Source: Fen-1308 sp035319125 (GTDB taxonomy: Bacteria; Nitrospirota; Thermodesulfovibrionia; Thermodesulfovibrionales; Dissulfurispiraceae). Taken from it: a stretch of DNA of 18,456 bases. The stretch spans positions 1-18,456 of the forward strand of contig DATHDG010000048.1 in the NCBI GenBank assembly GCA_035319125.1, read 5' to 3'. The translations under genes and the position numbers were made by a program. This document shows, piece by piece, positions 1 to 7,849 of the stretch. Below the pieces are notes generated by a model. The model was not told where the DNA came from. It did no database searches and saw only the letters and a program-made list of their open reading frames with translations. The first letter of the stretch is position 1, and each line of letters opens with the position of its first letter.

Positions 1-78
1 AAGAGCAAAAAAGAGGCTCAGATGCTTGCTGCGAAAGAGGCCCTGCGAAAAATGCCTGACAGCAAGACGGGCCTGTGA
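1..78 (+). CDS. rnc: Ribonuclease III, C-terminal tail (partial)
   Basis: The first 25 codons, ending in TGA at 76-78, encode the end of a protein whose start lies outside the window. The visible residues KSKKEAQMLAAKEALRKM match the last helix of a double-stranded RNA-binding domain, where the lysine pair and the alanine-rich helix contact dsRNA. In bacteria this domain most often closes RNase III, which cuts rRNA precursors and structured mRNAs. The assignment rests on this short motif only; another dsRBD protein is possible. The stop codon overlaps the GTG start of the next gene (GTGA), so the two are probably translated from one mRNA. Confidence 0.6.
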   Translation, partial: KSKKEAQMLAAKEALRKMPDSKTGL

Positions 79-1313
79 CTGCTTATACGTTCCTATGTCG
101 GTATCGCTATTACGCGCTTGCATTGTTATTTTCCGCAAATCTTCTGAACTATGTCGACCGTCAGGTGATCTATGCTGTTTTCCCGCTGATTAAAACCGAC
201 TTGAACCTATCCGATGCCGCACTGGGATCCATAGGGAGCGCATTTATGATATTTTACATGATTTCTGCCCCTTTGTTCGGGTGGCTTGGAGACAGGATGA
301 TGCGTGTCAGAATGGCTTCGTACGGTCTTCTGGCATGGAGCATTGCTACTGCCTGGGCCGGTTTGGCGAACAATTACACTACGCTGCTTACCGCCAGATC
401 AATGGTTGGTATTGGCGAGGCAAGCTTCGGAACGGTGTCTCCGGGCGTTATATCAGACTATTACTCAAAGTCGCAACGTGGAAGGATAGTAGCTCTCTAC
501 TATCTTGCTATTCCTCTGGGCAGCGCGTTAGGTTATTTGCTCGGCGGCACTATAGGTCAATTTGCCGGATGGCATGCTGCGTTCATGCTGGTAGGCGTTC
601 CGGGCATATTGCTGACCATCCCGCTATGGATTTTAAGAGAACCTAAGCGTGGTGAAAGCGAAGGCAGCACGAATAATAACACCATTTGCAATGCAAGATA
701 TCGCAATCTTGCCGATAACAGATCATTCATGATCAACACTCTCGCCATGGCCGCAATGACCTTTGCAATGGGCGGTCTGGCACAATGGGCACCGACATTT
801 CTATACAGGGAACACCATATGAACATCGCCGACGTGAACACTGCATTCGGTGCAGTAACTGTCGCAGCCGGTATATTAGGCACCCTTGCAGGAGGCTGGC
901 TTGGAGATTTTTTCCAGAAAAGCAGCGAGAGCGGATATCTTGCTGTATCTGCATTCGGATTTCTCATAGGCGCGCCGATGCTTGTGCTGTCACTGACTGC
1001 TTCTACAGTGTTGACCTGTTTCATAGCGATATTTATTGCTGAATTCTTTCTGTTCTTCAGCACCGGCCCGCTGAATACAGTTATCCTCAATGTCACAAAG
1101 CCGGAAATGAGAGCTATGGCTTTTGCACTAAATATATTCATTATTCATGCGCTTGGTGATGCGGTATCGCCGGTAATTATTGGATGGCTATCAGACTTGG
1201 CCGGGATTAGGAATGCCCTGATGATCACACCGTGCGCAATTCTCGTTGCCTCTATTTTGTCCTTTTTTTGCATGAGATATATGGCTCAGGACATTCGCAG
1301 AGTGAATTGTTAA
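75..1313 (+). CDS. MFS transporter, Spinster-like family
   Basis: This 412-residue integral membrane protein is a major facilitator superfamily carrier with about 12 hydrophobic segments, the usual length for the family. NYVDRQ at residues 25-30 at the end of the first membrane helix, and the loop 2-3 motif GWLGDR at 69-74, are typical of MFS and especially of the Spinster (Spns)-like branch. A second glycine-rich loop (GGWLGD) precedes the later helix pair. Known Spinster relatives move lipids or organic anions; the substrate here cannot be read from sequence. GTG at 75 is chosen because helix 1 begins around residue 10, no in-frame ATG precedes it, and it overlaps the upstream TGA in a coupling arrangement. 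The RBS is weak, which fits coupling. The downstream VOC gene is convergent and no terminator is evident in 1314-1402. Confidence 0.85.
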   Translation: MTAYTFLCRYRYYALALLFSANLLNYVDRQVIYAVFPLIKTDLNLSDAALGSIGSAFMIFYMISAPLFGWLGDRMMRVRMASYGLLAWSIATAWAGLANNYTTLLTARSMVGIGEASFGTVSPGVISDYYSKSQRGRIVALYYLAIPLGSALGYLLGGTIGQFAGWHAAFMLVGVPGILLTIPLWILREPKRGESEGSTNNNTICNARYRNLADNRSFMINTLAMAAMTFAMGGLAQWAPTFLYREHHMNIADVNTAFGAVTVAAGILGTLAGGWLGDFFQKSSESGYLAVSAFGFLIGAPMLVLSLTASTVLTCFIAIFIAEFFLFFSTGPLNTVILNVTKPEMRAMAFALNIFIIHALGDAVSPVIIGWLSDLAGIRNALMITPCAILVASILSFFCMRYMAQDIRRVNC

Positions 1314-1402
1314 TGACGGGCAAAGTCTGAAGAATTATTTCTACAGCAGTAATGCAGACATCCTGTGGAAATATTCGGACAGATCAGCCATGAGAGCATA
1401 CC

Positions 1403-1972
1403 CTATTTAAAATATTTTTTCATCTCCCCTGGATATAGATTGCGCTGGTCATTGGGTGTCACATGCTCGGGTTGCGCGAACGCATACGGCTGCGGCTCAG
1501 AACCCAGCCTAACGATATCCGACGGCTTAGAGTCAGCCATAACTGGACTCTTCCTGATATCTATTGCACTGACATTGCAGCAGAATTCCAGGGATATTCC
1601 ATTGGGGTCAAAAGTAAAAATGGAGTGAATAAATCCGTTGTCGATAACCTCCGACACCCATATTCCGTTAGCCTCCAGCGTATCCTTGAGCCACCACAGC
1701 GACTCGTCATCCTTTACGCCTACAGCCAGGTGATCGAAAGCAAAAGGCCCGGAAGAAACTCTTCCGGCGTCTTTTTCCTCAATAGGCTTTACATCGGGCC
1801 ACTCGAAAAAAGCTATGAGATCAGTTGCCGATACCTCAAAAAAATATTGACGGTAGCCAGGTTTTCCTAATGCAGCTACAAGTCGCATGCCGAGTAAATC
1901 CCGCCAGAAATTGACTGTGGTGTCAATATCTCCTGTCGCAAGCGCGAGATGATTGATGCCTGTATATTCCAT
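1403..1972 (-). CDS. VOC superfamily (glyoxalase/dioxygenase fold) protein
   Basis: This 189-residue protein has two paired beta-alpha-beta-beta-beta modules of the vicinal oxygen chelate fold. The first begins GINHLALATGDIDTTVNFWRD near residue 5, with His8 in the first metal-ligand position. The second begins FDHLAVGV near residue 78 and ends in FDPNGISLEF, where the glutamate is the usual last metal ligand. The family includes glyoxalase I, ring-cleaving dioxygenases and antibiotic-binding proteins, so the reaction cannot be fixed. About 45 residues after the second module look like a non-conserved tail. ATG at 1970-1972 follows a good AGGGAGG ribosome site. It lies 33 bases downstream of the MurC-like gene on the same strand and is probably co-transcribed with it. 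Confidence 0.85.
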   Translation of the reverse strand: MEYTGINHLALATGDIDTTVNFWRDLLGMRLVAALGKPGYRQYFFEVSATDLIAFFEWPDVKPIEEKDAGRVSSGPFAFDHLAVGVKDDESLWWLKDTLEANGIWVSEVIDNGFIHSIFTFDPNGISLEFCCNVSAIDIRKSPVMADSKPSDIVRLGSEPQPYAFAQPEHVTPNDQRNLYPGEMKKYFK

Positions 1973-2005
1973 CTAGCCTCCCTTGATAAATGCCCGGAAC
2001 AGCGG

Positions 2006-3376
2006 TTAATCGAGCCCAAGCAGCAGTGCTATAGATCGAGTAAATGCTGAAAGTGTATCATCGCGTGCGCCCATGACAACGTAATTGTCCCACTTATCAA
2101 GGCCTCTGATGACCTCGTTTCTGTCTTTGACAGATTCCGCTGACTTGCCGTTTTTTACTATACCGAGAGCTAGATCATTGCTAGATATGTCTTTGTCAGC
2201 CGTTCCTCCCGCATAGTATATCGGAAGCAAAATTAGATGATCGCTGTTGCGCAGGCCCCGAGAAAACGCATCTATATATCCGTCCTTCATTAACCTTGTA
2301 GGACCGAAGCCGTGAGGCTGAAAAATATAGCAAATTTTTCCTCGCAACGGCCTCACAGCAGACATCAAGGCTGTTATCTTATGAGGATTGTGAGCGTAAT
2401 CATCGATGACCAGCCGTGTCCCGTCATCCAGGTGGACATCAAAGCGCCGCTCGATGCCAGAGAAATCAGGAAGAACTCCGGCGATATCTTTATACTGCAT
2501 ACCGATTTCCGATAACAATGCTATGCATGCCAGTGCGTTACTGAGGTTGTATTCGCCCGGAAGCGAAAGCCTGAATACCTGTCCTGAGAGTGAAAATTTA
2601 GTTGAAAAGTTGTCGTACATAACGTTTGTAGCCTTATACTTTGCCGGTTGTGATATTCCAAACTTTGCAGCATCTTTTGCTCGCAGAGAGGAAAGAGCGG
2701 CCAAATGGGAATCATCGGCATTGATAACAATCTTGCCCCGGGTGTTCTCCAAAAGTGCATCAAACATTGCTGCTGTCTTGTCAACTGCATGATGGTCAAG
2801 GTCAAGGTTGAGTATGACTGAGTGCTCCGGCCTATAGTTCACAATAGTGCCGTCTGACTCACAGGCTTCTATAACAAGTAAGTCTGATCGCCCAGCTATG
2901 GAGTTGCCTGGATTTGAAGCATTTTTGAACTGCTTAACTCTGCCGCCACCGATAAAATTCGGCTCCAACCCGAGCCGAGTCATTAAATATGCAAGCATCC
3001 CGGAAACTGTTGATTTCCCGCTGGTCCCTGCAATTGCTATAGTCTTGTATTCAGCGACTATTTGTGCCAGGAATTCTGGTCTTGTCATGATGGGGATGTT
3101 CATAAGCCGTGCCTTCGAATACTCAGGCTTGTCAGGTTCAACTGCTGTGCTAAAGACAACAAGATCAAGACTTTTTGTGATCCCGCTGCCATCCTGCGGT
3201 ATGATCGCAATGCCTTTGTTCTTCAGCGCTATACATGTCGGATGATTCGGATTGTTATCGAACGCACGGTCAGAGCCAGATATCATATGTCCCTTGTCAG
3301 CCATAAACACTGCGATAGCCGATACCCCGCTACCTCCGATGCCGGAAAAAAATATGTTTAGTTTTTTGTTGAGCAT
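2006..3376 (-). CDS. Mur ligase family protein, MurC-like
   Basis: This 456-residue protein has the three Mur ligase domains in order. The N-terminal nucleotide-sugar domain carries GIGGSGVSAIA at residues 12-22 and GSD at 34-36. The central ATPase has its P-loop GTSGKST at 117-123, EACESDGT at 170-177 and NLDLDHHA at 190-197. The C-terminal domain carries RRFDVH near 310, DDYAHNPHKI at 325-334 and FQPHGFGPTR at 352-361. Overall it matches UDP-N-acetylmuramate:L-alanine ligase (MurC) best. It departs from MurC at hallmark sites: GTSGKST for GTHGKT, DDYAHNP for DDY(G/A)HHP, and GARDD for GAGD. It is also not beside other peptidoglycan genes, so it may be a paralogue with another substrate, or a peptide-recycling enzyme (Mpl-like). 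ATG at 3376 has no clear ribosome site. Confidence 0.8.
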   Translation of the reverse strand: MLNKKLNIFFSGIGGSGVSAIAVFMADKGHMISGSDRAFDNNPNHPTCIALKNKGIAIIPQDGSGITKSLDLVVFSTAVEPDKPEYSKARLMNIPIMTRPEFLAQIVAEYKTIAIAGTSGKSTVSGMLAYLMTRLGLEPNFIGGGRVKQFKNASNPGNSIAGRSDLLVIEACESDGTIVNYRPEHSVILNLDLDHHAVDKTAAMFDALLENTRGKIVINADDSHLAALSSLRAKDAAKFGISQPAKYKATNVMYDNFSTKFSLSGQVFRLSLPGEYNLSNALACIALLSEIGMQYKDIAGVLPDFSGIERRFDVHLDDGTRLVIDDYAHNPHKITALMSAVRPLRGKICYIFQPHGFGPTRLMKDGYIDAFSRGLRNSDHLILLPIYYAGGTADKDISSNDLALGIVKNGKSAESVKDRNEVIRGLDKWDNYVVMGARDDTLSAFTRSIALLLGLD

Positions 3377-3393
3377 TTATTATTTTAACTCGC

Positions 3394-3423
3394 AGAATAC
3401 AAAAAAATTAACTTATTGTTCAA
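3394..3423 (-). promoter_or_regulatory. Candidate sigma-70 promoter for the MurC-like gene
   Basis: On the minus strand TTGAAC (3418-3423) and TATTCT (3394-3399) are separated by 18 bases, each matching four of six consensus positions. The predicted transcript would start near 3387, about 11 bases before the ATG, in an AT-rich leader without a Shine-Dalgarno sequence. This is a pattern match only. Confidence 0.35.
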
Positions 3424-3474
3424 TTCGACTATAGCGGTCTGTACGAAGTTGCTCGGCAAAGCATGGGAATGTAA

Positions 3475-3480
3475 TATAAT
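3475..3480 (+). promoter_or_regulatory. Candidate -10 box for the secreted-protein gene
   Basis: A perfect TATAAT lies 33 bases before the ATG at 3513. I could not find a good -35 at 16-18 bases upstream; TTGCTC at 3449-3454 is 20 bases away. The promoter may need an activator, or the match may be chance in AT-rich DNA. Confidence 0.3.
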
Positions 3481-3512
3481 ATGGATTGAGAATATCCTGG
3501 AGGAGGTATGGG

Positions 3513-4430
3513 ATGAAGAAGTGCTCCGGCAAGATATGGCTGTCCATAAGCGTATTGATCATTGCGCTTGTGCTGCCAATAGCCATGCAGGCAGCGGGCA
3601 TAGAAAATATTGCATTCAGTAAAGAGTCTTCTTTGATGAAGGAGAAGTACGGCGTTTGCGAGGAATTCCTCGATGTAAAATGGATGAGCAAATCTCCATG
3701 TATAGGTATACTAAAGGCTAACGTATATAAAAACTCAACCAGGGAAACGAGATATCTTATTGTCTATCTGGAAAAGCCCGGATCCAAGGCATTCGCTTTA
3801 AGAGGAAACGGAGTTTTTTATGATATAGATGAAAAGCAGTATTCAAGTCCGGATTTTGCGAAATTCCTTAGTGGCGCCCGTTACTCATTTAATCATGAGA
3901 TGGTTTTCATGACGGCGAGGAAGGGCAATAAATTTGAGCGCTTCCCACAGGAACCGCTGCCGTTTGAGGCTCGTGCTCAGCATGAAAATGATTTTCCAAA
4001 CAGGTCCTTCTCTGGTTTCTCCAAGACGGTCTGCATAGCATATCCGGATGCAAAGAAGGCGTTTGTCATCGAAGCTAGAAAGCCTTTTATGAATGCGCCA
4101 ATGGATGAAACTACAAAACAGGCTTTCGAGATTGTCAGGAAGAAAGCAGAAGATAGATGCGATAACCTGAAACAGGGCGCAACTAATGATTGTAATATTG
4201 AATATCTGAGCGACAGTTATGCACTTGATGTGAACGGTGACGGCAAGGATGATTACATTGTCATGCCGGGACGGGGAAAAACATTGAAATCGCAACCTGG
4301 CCGGTACCTTCTTTTATCAGGCAGTGACGGCTATGTTACAACTGATGTCTCCGGTTGCTTGGGGATTAGCAGGTTTTTTTATGGCGTTGCCGAGGGCAGA
4401 TCGTTTCATCTGGGCAGATGCAGTCGCTGA
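3513..4430 (+). CDS. Secreted protein of unknown function with Asp-rich loop
   Basis: I do not recognise this 305-residue protein. It opens with a lysine pair and a hydrophobic stretch (about residues 9-25) ending PIAMQA/AG, a standard Sec signal peptide, so it is probably periplasmic or extracellular. The mature part has seven cysteines (49, 63, 174, 216, 227, 282, 303), which suggests disulfides. Residues 239-247, DVNGDGKDD, resemble the calcium loop of EF-hand, dockerin or FG-GAP modules, but only one copy is seen. The start is ATG 3513 because AGGAGG at 3501-3506 sits six bases ahead; the longer frame from a TTG at 3486 would place that site inside the gene. A run of eight T near 4373-4380 could invite a frameshift, but the in-frame end (FFYGVAEGRSFHLGRC) looks natural. 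It lies upstream of the HDOD gene with a 176-base gap. Confidence 0.75.
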   Translation: MKKCSGKIWLSISVLIIALVLPIAMQAAGIENIAFSKESSLMKEKYGVCEEFLDVKWMSKSPCIGILKANVYKNSTRETRYLIVYLEKPGSKAFALRGNGVFYDIDEKQYSSPDFAKFLSGARYSFNHEMVFMTARKGNKFERFPQEPLPFEARAQHENDFPNRSFSGFSKTVCIAYPDAKKAFVIEARKPFMNAPMDETTKQAFEIVRKKAEDRCDNLKQGATNDCNIEYLSDSYALDVNGDGKDDYIVMPGRGKTLKSQPGRYLLLSGSDGYVTTDVSGCLGISRFFYGVAEGRSFHLGRCSR

Positions 4431-4606
4431 TACCGGGTTAAATCCTTATTGTTGAAGGCAGGGTGAATAGAGATAAGTTGGCAAAGGCAGTTTTAGCCGG
4501 GGATGTTAGTTCTTTACCGAAAAACGTAGAGTTTTATGCATAATTATGTTATATATATACAGCCGGTTTTATAAGCTTGGCTCATACAAAGGTAAGGCAG
4601 GTCAAC

Positions 4607-5467
4607 ATGAATCAGAGCAGTAAGAATGCACCGACGATAAAGGAAAAGATCCTTCAGCTGTCCAATTTGCCGAGTCTTGCGGTTGTAAAATATCAGCTAA
4701 TAAGGGCGCTGAATAAGGAAAATGCCTCGATAGAGGATATATCTGAGATCATACGTCACGATCAGGCGCTTGCTTCCCGCGTTATCGCGGTGGCGAATTC
4801 TGCTTTTCTCGGATATCCCGGAAGAATAAACGCCATAGAGCAGGCTATAATGCTGCTGGGTTTTGATCTTGTCAGGAGCATATCCCTTGCGGCCTCGATC
4901 TTTAATGTTTTTGCAGGTCAGTACGGCGGTTTCAAGCAGATGTGGGCTCATTCGTACGTAGTTGCAAATGTTGCGTCAAGCCTGTGCAATAAAGTTTCCG
5001 GCAAGGACAGGAGTACATGTTTTCTGGCCGGATTGCTGCATGATATCGGCAGACTTGTGCTGTTCAAGGTTATTTCGGACACCATTATGGACACTGAAGT
5101 GCATGACCTATTGACCAAGAAAGGGCAATCACTTGTCCAGGCTGAAAATGAGTTATTCCAATGCAACCATACTCAGGCAGCTGAATGGTTTCTTGACAAT
5201 CTGTGCTTTCCTGAGGAAATTCTGGTGCCGATTACCACGCATCACTCAATATTGAAAGAAGGCGTTCATAAGAAATCAGCTGATGTAATATTCCTTTCAG
5301 AAGGGTTGTCTGACCTTATCTATCCGCAGGTTGTGCATGATGGGCAGTGGTCCGATGAACACCAGAAGATGTTTGAAGAATATGGACTGTCAGACAAGGA
5401 TATTGCTGATCTGAAAGCAATAGTGGAAAAAGAGGAACAGGCGATAACGAGATTCTTCGACCTTTAG
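4607..5467 (+). CDS. HDOD domain signalling protein
   Basis: This 286-residue protein is one HDOD domain with short flanks and no membrane segment. LPSLAVVKYQLIRAL (21-35), the helix pattern DISEIIRHDQALASRVIAVANSAFLG (44-69) and AIEQAIMLLGFDLVRSISLA (77-95) are the family signature. Many HDOD proteins have lost metal-binding residues, but here LLHDIGR at 143-149 keeps the His-Asp pair, with other histidines at 115, 188, 212 and 213. Residual phosphohydrolase activity is therefore conceivable. HDOD proteins usually act as regulators in c-di-GMP, motility or stress signalling; the partner here is unknown. ATG 4607 is chosen over an in-frame TTG at 4577 because a purine-rich AGGCAGG sequence lies just upstream. 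The gene ends two bases from the convergent YedF gene. Confidence 0.9.
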   Translation: MNQSSKNAPTIKEKILQLSNLPSLAVVKYQLIRALNKENASIEDISEIIRHDQALASRVIAVANSAFLGYPGRINAIEQAIMLLGFDLVRSISLAASIFNVFAGQYGGFKQMWAHSYVVANVASSLCNKVSGKDRSTCFLAGLLHDIGRLVLFKVISDTIMDTEVHDLLTKKGQSLVQAENELFQCNHTQAAEWFLDNLCFPEEILVPITTHHSILKEGVHKKSADVIFLSEGLSDLIYPQVVHDGQWSDEHQKMFEEYGLSDKDIADLKAIVEKEEQAITRFFDL

Positions 5468-5469
5468 AT

Positions 5470-6075
5470 TCAGTTGATCCAGATTGTTTTCTTAAAGTCT
5501 TTCATGCCTTCTACTATATGATTGGTAGTTCCGCGATAACCTATTTTCAGGCTTGATTCGAGATTAAAATATTTCAGGCAGGTGCCGCATGAAAATATTT
5601 CTACCCCCATCGATTCGATTTCTTTGATCAGCAAGACAAATTCGTCATCGGTAGTAGTCAGCTTGACTCCCGCATTAAGGAAGAATATAGTATGCGGTAA
5701 TTCTTTTGTGACCTTTAACGTTTCAAAAAAACCCTTCATCAATATCCTGCCGAGAACGTCATCTTTTCCCATGGTGTCTGATGCTACAACCATAAAAATA
5801 TCTTTCTCGAGCCCTTTTATCTGCGCATCAGCAGCATCTTGCACAGGGCATGCGTAGCCTTTGACTATCCTTACAAGCCAATATTTATCTTTGTGGTGGG
5901 ATTCGGAATAAAATCCGTTTTTTGAGGCGAACCTCTTAAGGTTGCTTACTGACGCTTCATTGTCGATGAGTAATTCTATCGTTCCTTCATCCAGCTTTGA
6001 AAGAGCTTCCTCGGCCATTATAACCGGCTTTGGACATCCAAATCCACGAGCATCAATCAGAGTTGCGGTTTTCAT
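5470..6075 (-). CDS. yedF: YedF-like sulfurtransferase (TusA + DsrE domains)
   Basis: This 201-residue fusion has a TusA-like domain at about residues 1-75, with DARGFGCPKPV at 8-18 and Cys14 as the persulfide carrier. A DsrE/F-like domain follows at about 92-200, with the second cysteine pair SCGTC at 162-166. This two-domain layout is that of the YedF family, which is phylogenetically linked to selenium metabolism (SelD-containing genomes) and may carry sulfur or selenium; its biochemical role is not settled. No selD or selA gene lies in the window. An in-frame TGA sits directly before the ATG, so this start is the earliest possible. The nearest Shine-Dalgarno-like TGGAGG is about 16 bases upstream, too far for the usual spacing. 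It is downstream of the S1 gene, separated by an inverted repeat. Confidence 0.88.
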   Translation of the reverse strand: MKTATLIDARGFGCPKPVIMAEEALSKLDEGTIELLIDNEASVSNLKRFASKNGFYSESHHKDKYWLVRIVKGYACPVQDAADAQIKGLEKDIFMVVASDTMGKDDVLGRILMKGFFETLKVTKELPHTIFFLNAGVKLTTTDDEFVLLIKEIESMGVEIFSCGTCLKYFNLESSLKIGYRGTTNHIVEGMKDFKKTIWIN

Positions 6076-6112
6076 TCAACTAATTTACCGCAACCTCCAT
6101 TTAATAGCCATT

Positions 6113-6154
6113 AGATTTTATCTATGCTTGCAATCAATTTGATAGATAAAATCT
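6113..6154. repeat. Perfect 13-bp inverted repeat between S1 gene and yedF
   Basis: AGATTTTATCTAT at 6113-6125 and ATAGATAAAATCT at 6142-6154 are exact reverse complements separated by 16 bases. The repeat begins immediately after the S1 stop codon on the minus strand. The RNA would form a long AU-rich hairpin, but no uridine run follows on the minus strand, so it is not a standard intrinsic terminator for the S1 gene. It may be a processing or stability stem, or a protein-binding site. Confidence 0.7.
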
Positions 6155-7645
6155 TTATATCTTTAATTCCTTCTCTTCAAGGCGGGCTTTTAACAGCTCT
6201 CCGAAGGAACTGAGTCCGCTCTCGGATTTTGACCCGCGAGCTGCCGTTTCACGGTAACGCTTGAGATCATCCTCTTCTTCCTTCTGGATAACTCCTTTTC
6301 TGCTCAAAGTCATTTTTGCATTTTCAGGGTCAACATCAAGAACCAGCACCTGTAAAACGCTGCCGGGCAGAAAAGTCTTGGCGTGATCGGTCCCGCGAGG
6401 AGTACCCATTTCCGAATTTGGGATCAGACCTGTCAATCCGTCGCTGATTTTCACAAAGACGCCGAATGGCATTACTTTCTCTATAACACCATCTAAAACT
6501 TCTCCGGCAATTGGATATGTTACTTGTTTGCGCTCAGCCTTCAGCTGTACGGATAAAGAAATCTTTTTAGATTGACTGTCTACGGTGATAACGTAAGCTT
6601 CTATTTCCTGTCCTGTTGTAACAACTTCTTTTGGATGGTTGATGCGCTTGCCGCTGCCGAGATTTGAAAGGTGTATCAGGGCATCTATCCCAGGTTCGAG
6701 ATTGACGAAAGCGCCGAAAGGCGTCAGACGAACTATAGTTCCCGTGACTTTAGACCCCACAGCATAGCGCTCTTGTATTCCTACCCAGGGGTCCGGTAAT
6801 AAGGCCCTAAGACTCAATGTAAGCCGGTTCCTTTCCCAGTCAATGGCTATCAGGCGCACTGTTACTTCTTGGCCCGCCGACAAAGTATCGGATGGCTTAT
6901 TTATCTTTGCCCACGATATTTCACTGGTAGGAATAAGTCCTTCTATGCCGCCAATATCGACAAATGCGCCGAAATTCTGGAGAGAGCTAATTCTGCCGGC
7001 TATATCCTGACCCAATTGAAGAGACTGTTTAAGGCGTGCTATGGAGGCAGCCTTTTCTTCCTGCAGTAAAACACGCCGAGACAGAACGATTGTGCGGCCG
7101 CCTTCCTTGAATTCTATAACCTTGAAAGAAAAAGCACGACCTGCGTAAAGACCGCCTTCACGGCCTCCTTTCAAGTCTATCTGCGAGAATGGGCAAAAGC
7201 ACTTGACACCATCCACCGCCACTTCAAAACCACCTTTTATCTCTCTTTTGACGTCTCCTGTCACGGCAGCCCCGGATTCGAAGGCGTTTCGTATCTGCGC
7301 AAGCTTTACTGTCGAATGACCTCGAACCAATGTCGTCATCTTTATTGCACCATTCACGACCGCCACAAAATGCGCCTCTACTGTATCACCTTCCTTGATC
7401 GTGACTGACCCATCTTCACTCTTAAACTCGGATATATCAATAATGCCGTCGCTTTTACCACCAAGATCAACGTAAACCGCTTCACCTGATATGCCCACTA
7501 TCCTTGTTTTCACCTTCTCGCCAGGCGCCAGCCTTGATTTGCGTGAAGAGCTCTTTTCCAATAATTCGGCGAAGCTCTCCTGTCCTGCTGTATCATCATC
7601 CTGGATAGCCTTTGCCCCGGCCCCAATTCCATCATTGCTGTCCAT
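6155..7645 (-). CDS. Ribosomal protein S1-like, five S1 domains
   Basis: This 496-residue cytoplasmic RNA-binding protein contains five S1 (OB-fold) repeats at about residues 42-109, 125-191, 211-281, 296-367 and 379-450. Repeats 3-5 show the strong signature GxI..(N/T/M)PFGAFV..(G)..GLIP.SE, and repeats 1-2 are more degenerate, as in the ribosome-binding end of classical S1. E. coli RpsA has six repeats, so this is a shorter form. It could be the genome's main S1, which helps mRNAs dock on the 30S subunit, or a secondary S1-like regulator. Both ends carry a similar short motif, SFAELL at 24-29 and SFGELL at 480-485. ATG 7645 is preceded by GAGAGG at suitable spacing. yedF follows on the same strand. 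Confidence 0.85.
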   Translation of the reverse strand: MDSNDGIGAGAKAIQDDDTAGQESFAELLEKSSSRKSRLAPGEKVKTRIVGISGEAVYVDLGGKSDGIIDISEFKSEDGSVTIKEGDTVEAHFVAVVNGAIKMTTLVRGHSTVKLAQIRNAFESGAAVTGDVKREIKGGFEVAVDGVKCFCPFSQIDLKGGREGGLYAGRAFSFKVIEFKEGGRTIVLSRRVLLQEEKAASIARLKQSLQLGQDIAGRISSLQNFGAFVDIGGIEGLIPTSEISWAKINKPSDTLSAGQEVTVRLIAIDWERNRLTLSLRALLPDPWVGIQERYAVGSKVTGTIVRLTPFGAFVNLEPGIDALIHLSNLGSGKRINHPKEVVTTGQEIEAYVITVDSQSKKISLSVQLKAERKQVTYPIAGEVLDGVIEKVMPFGVFVKISDGLTGLIPNSEMGTPRGTDHAKTFLPGSVLQVLVLDVDPENAKMTLSRKGVIQKEEEDDLKRYRETAARGSKSESGLSSFGELLKARLEEKELKI

Positions 7646-7669
7646 CGCCTAACCTCTCACTTTATGTCC

Positions 7670-7689
7670 GACACTATAGTCCTAGTGTC
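7670..7689 (-). promoter_or_regulatory. Inverted repeat and -10-like box upstream of the S1 gene
   Basis: GACACTA (7670-7676) and TAGTGTC (7683-7689) form a perfect 7-bp inverted repeat with a 6-base centre, ending 25 bases before the S1 start codon. On the minus strand it contains TATAGT, one mismatch from a sigma-70 -10 box, but no good -35 lies at normal spacing. It could be an operator or a leader hairpin. Confidence 0.3.
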
Positions 7690-7849
7690 TCCTATTTGAA
7701 GAACCTGCCTTAAAAAGGTGAATTTACCAGTGTAAAGGATTTCAACTTATAGAGTCAAATTAGATAGTTCTGCCGGATGTGTTTTGCTTTGATGCGGCCG
7801 CTGCTGTATTATTTCGGCAGACAATGTGAAATTTTCAAAGAGGCTTTCA

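Noticed and set aside
557..1141. 194-residue minus-strand frame inside the MFS gene
   Set aside because: It is the complement of a clearly coding membrane-protein sequence and shows no independent signal.
3486..3512. TTG start for the secreted protein
   Set aside because: It would bury the strong AGGAGG site inside the gene and put charged residues and a tryptophan before the signal peptide; ATG 3513 is clearly better.
4373..4380. Run of eight T as a frameshift site near the end of the secreted protein
   Set aside because: The in-frame C-terminus looks natural and the alternative frames stop within about 26 codons without any motif.
4463..4543. GTG-started frame of 26 residues between the secreted-protein and HDOD genes
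   Set aside because: It is short, has no convincing ribosome site or motif, and chance open frames of this size are common.
7769..7821. TCTGCCG and CGGCAGA arms around a NotI-like GCGGCCGC
   Set aside because: The loop is 39 bases, no T tract follows, and no function is evident; probably chance.
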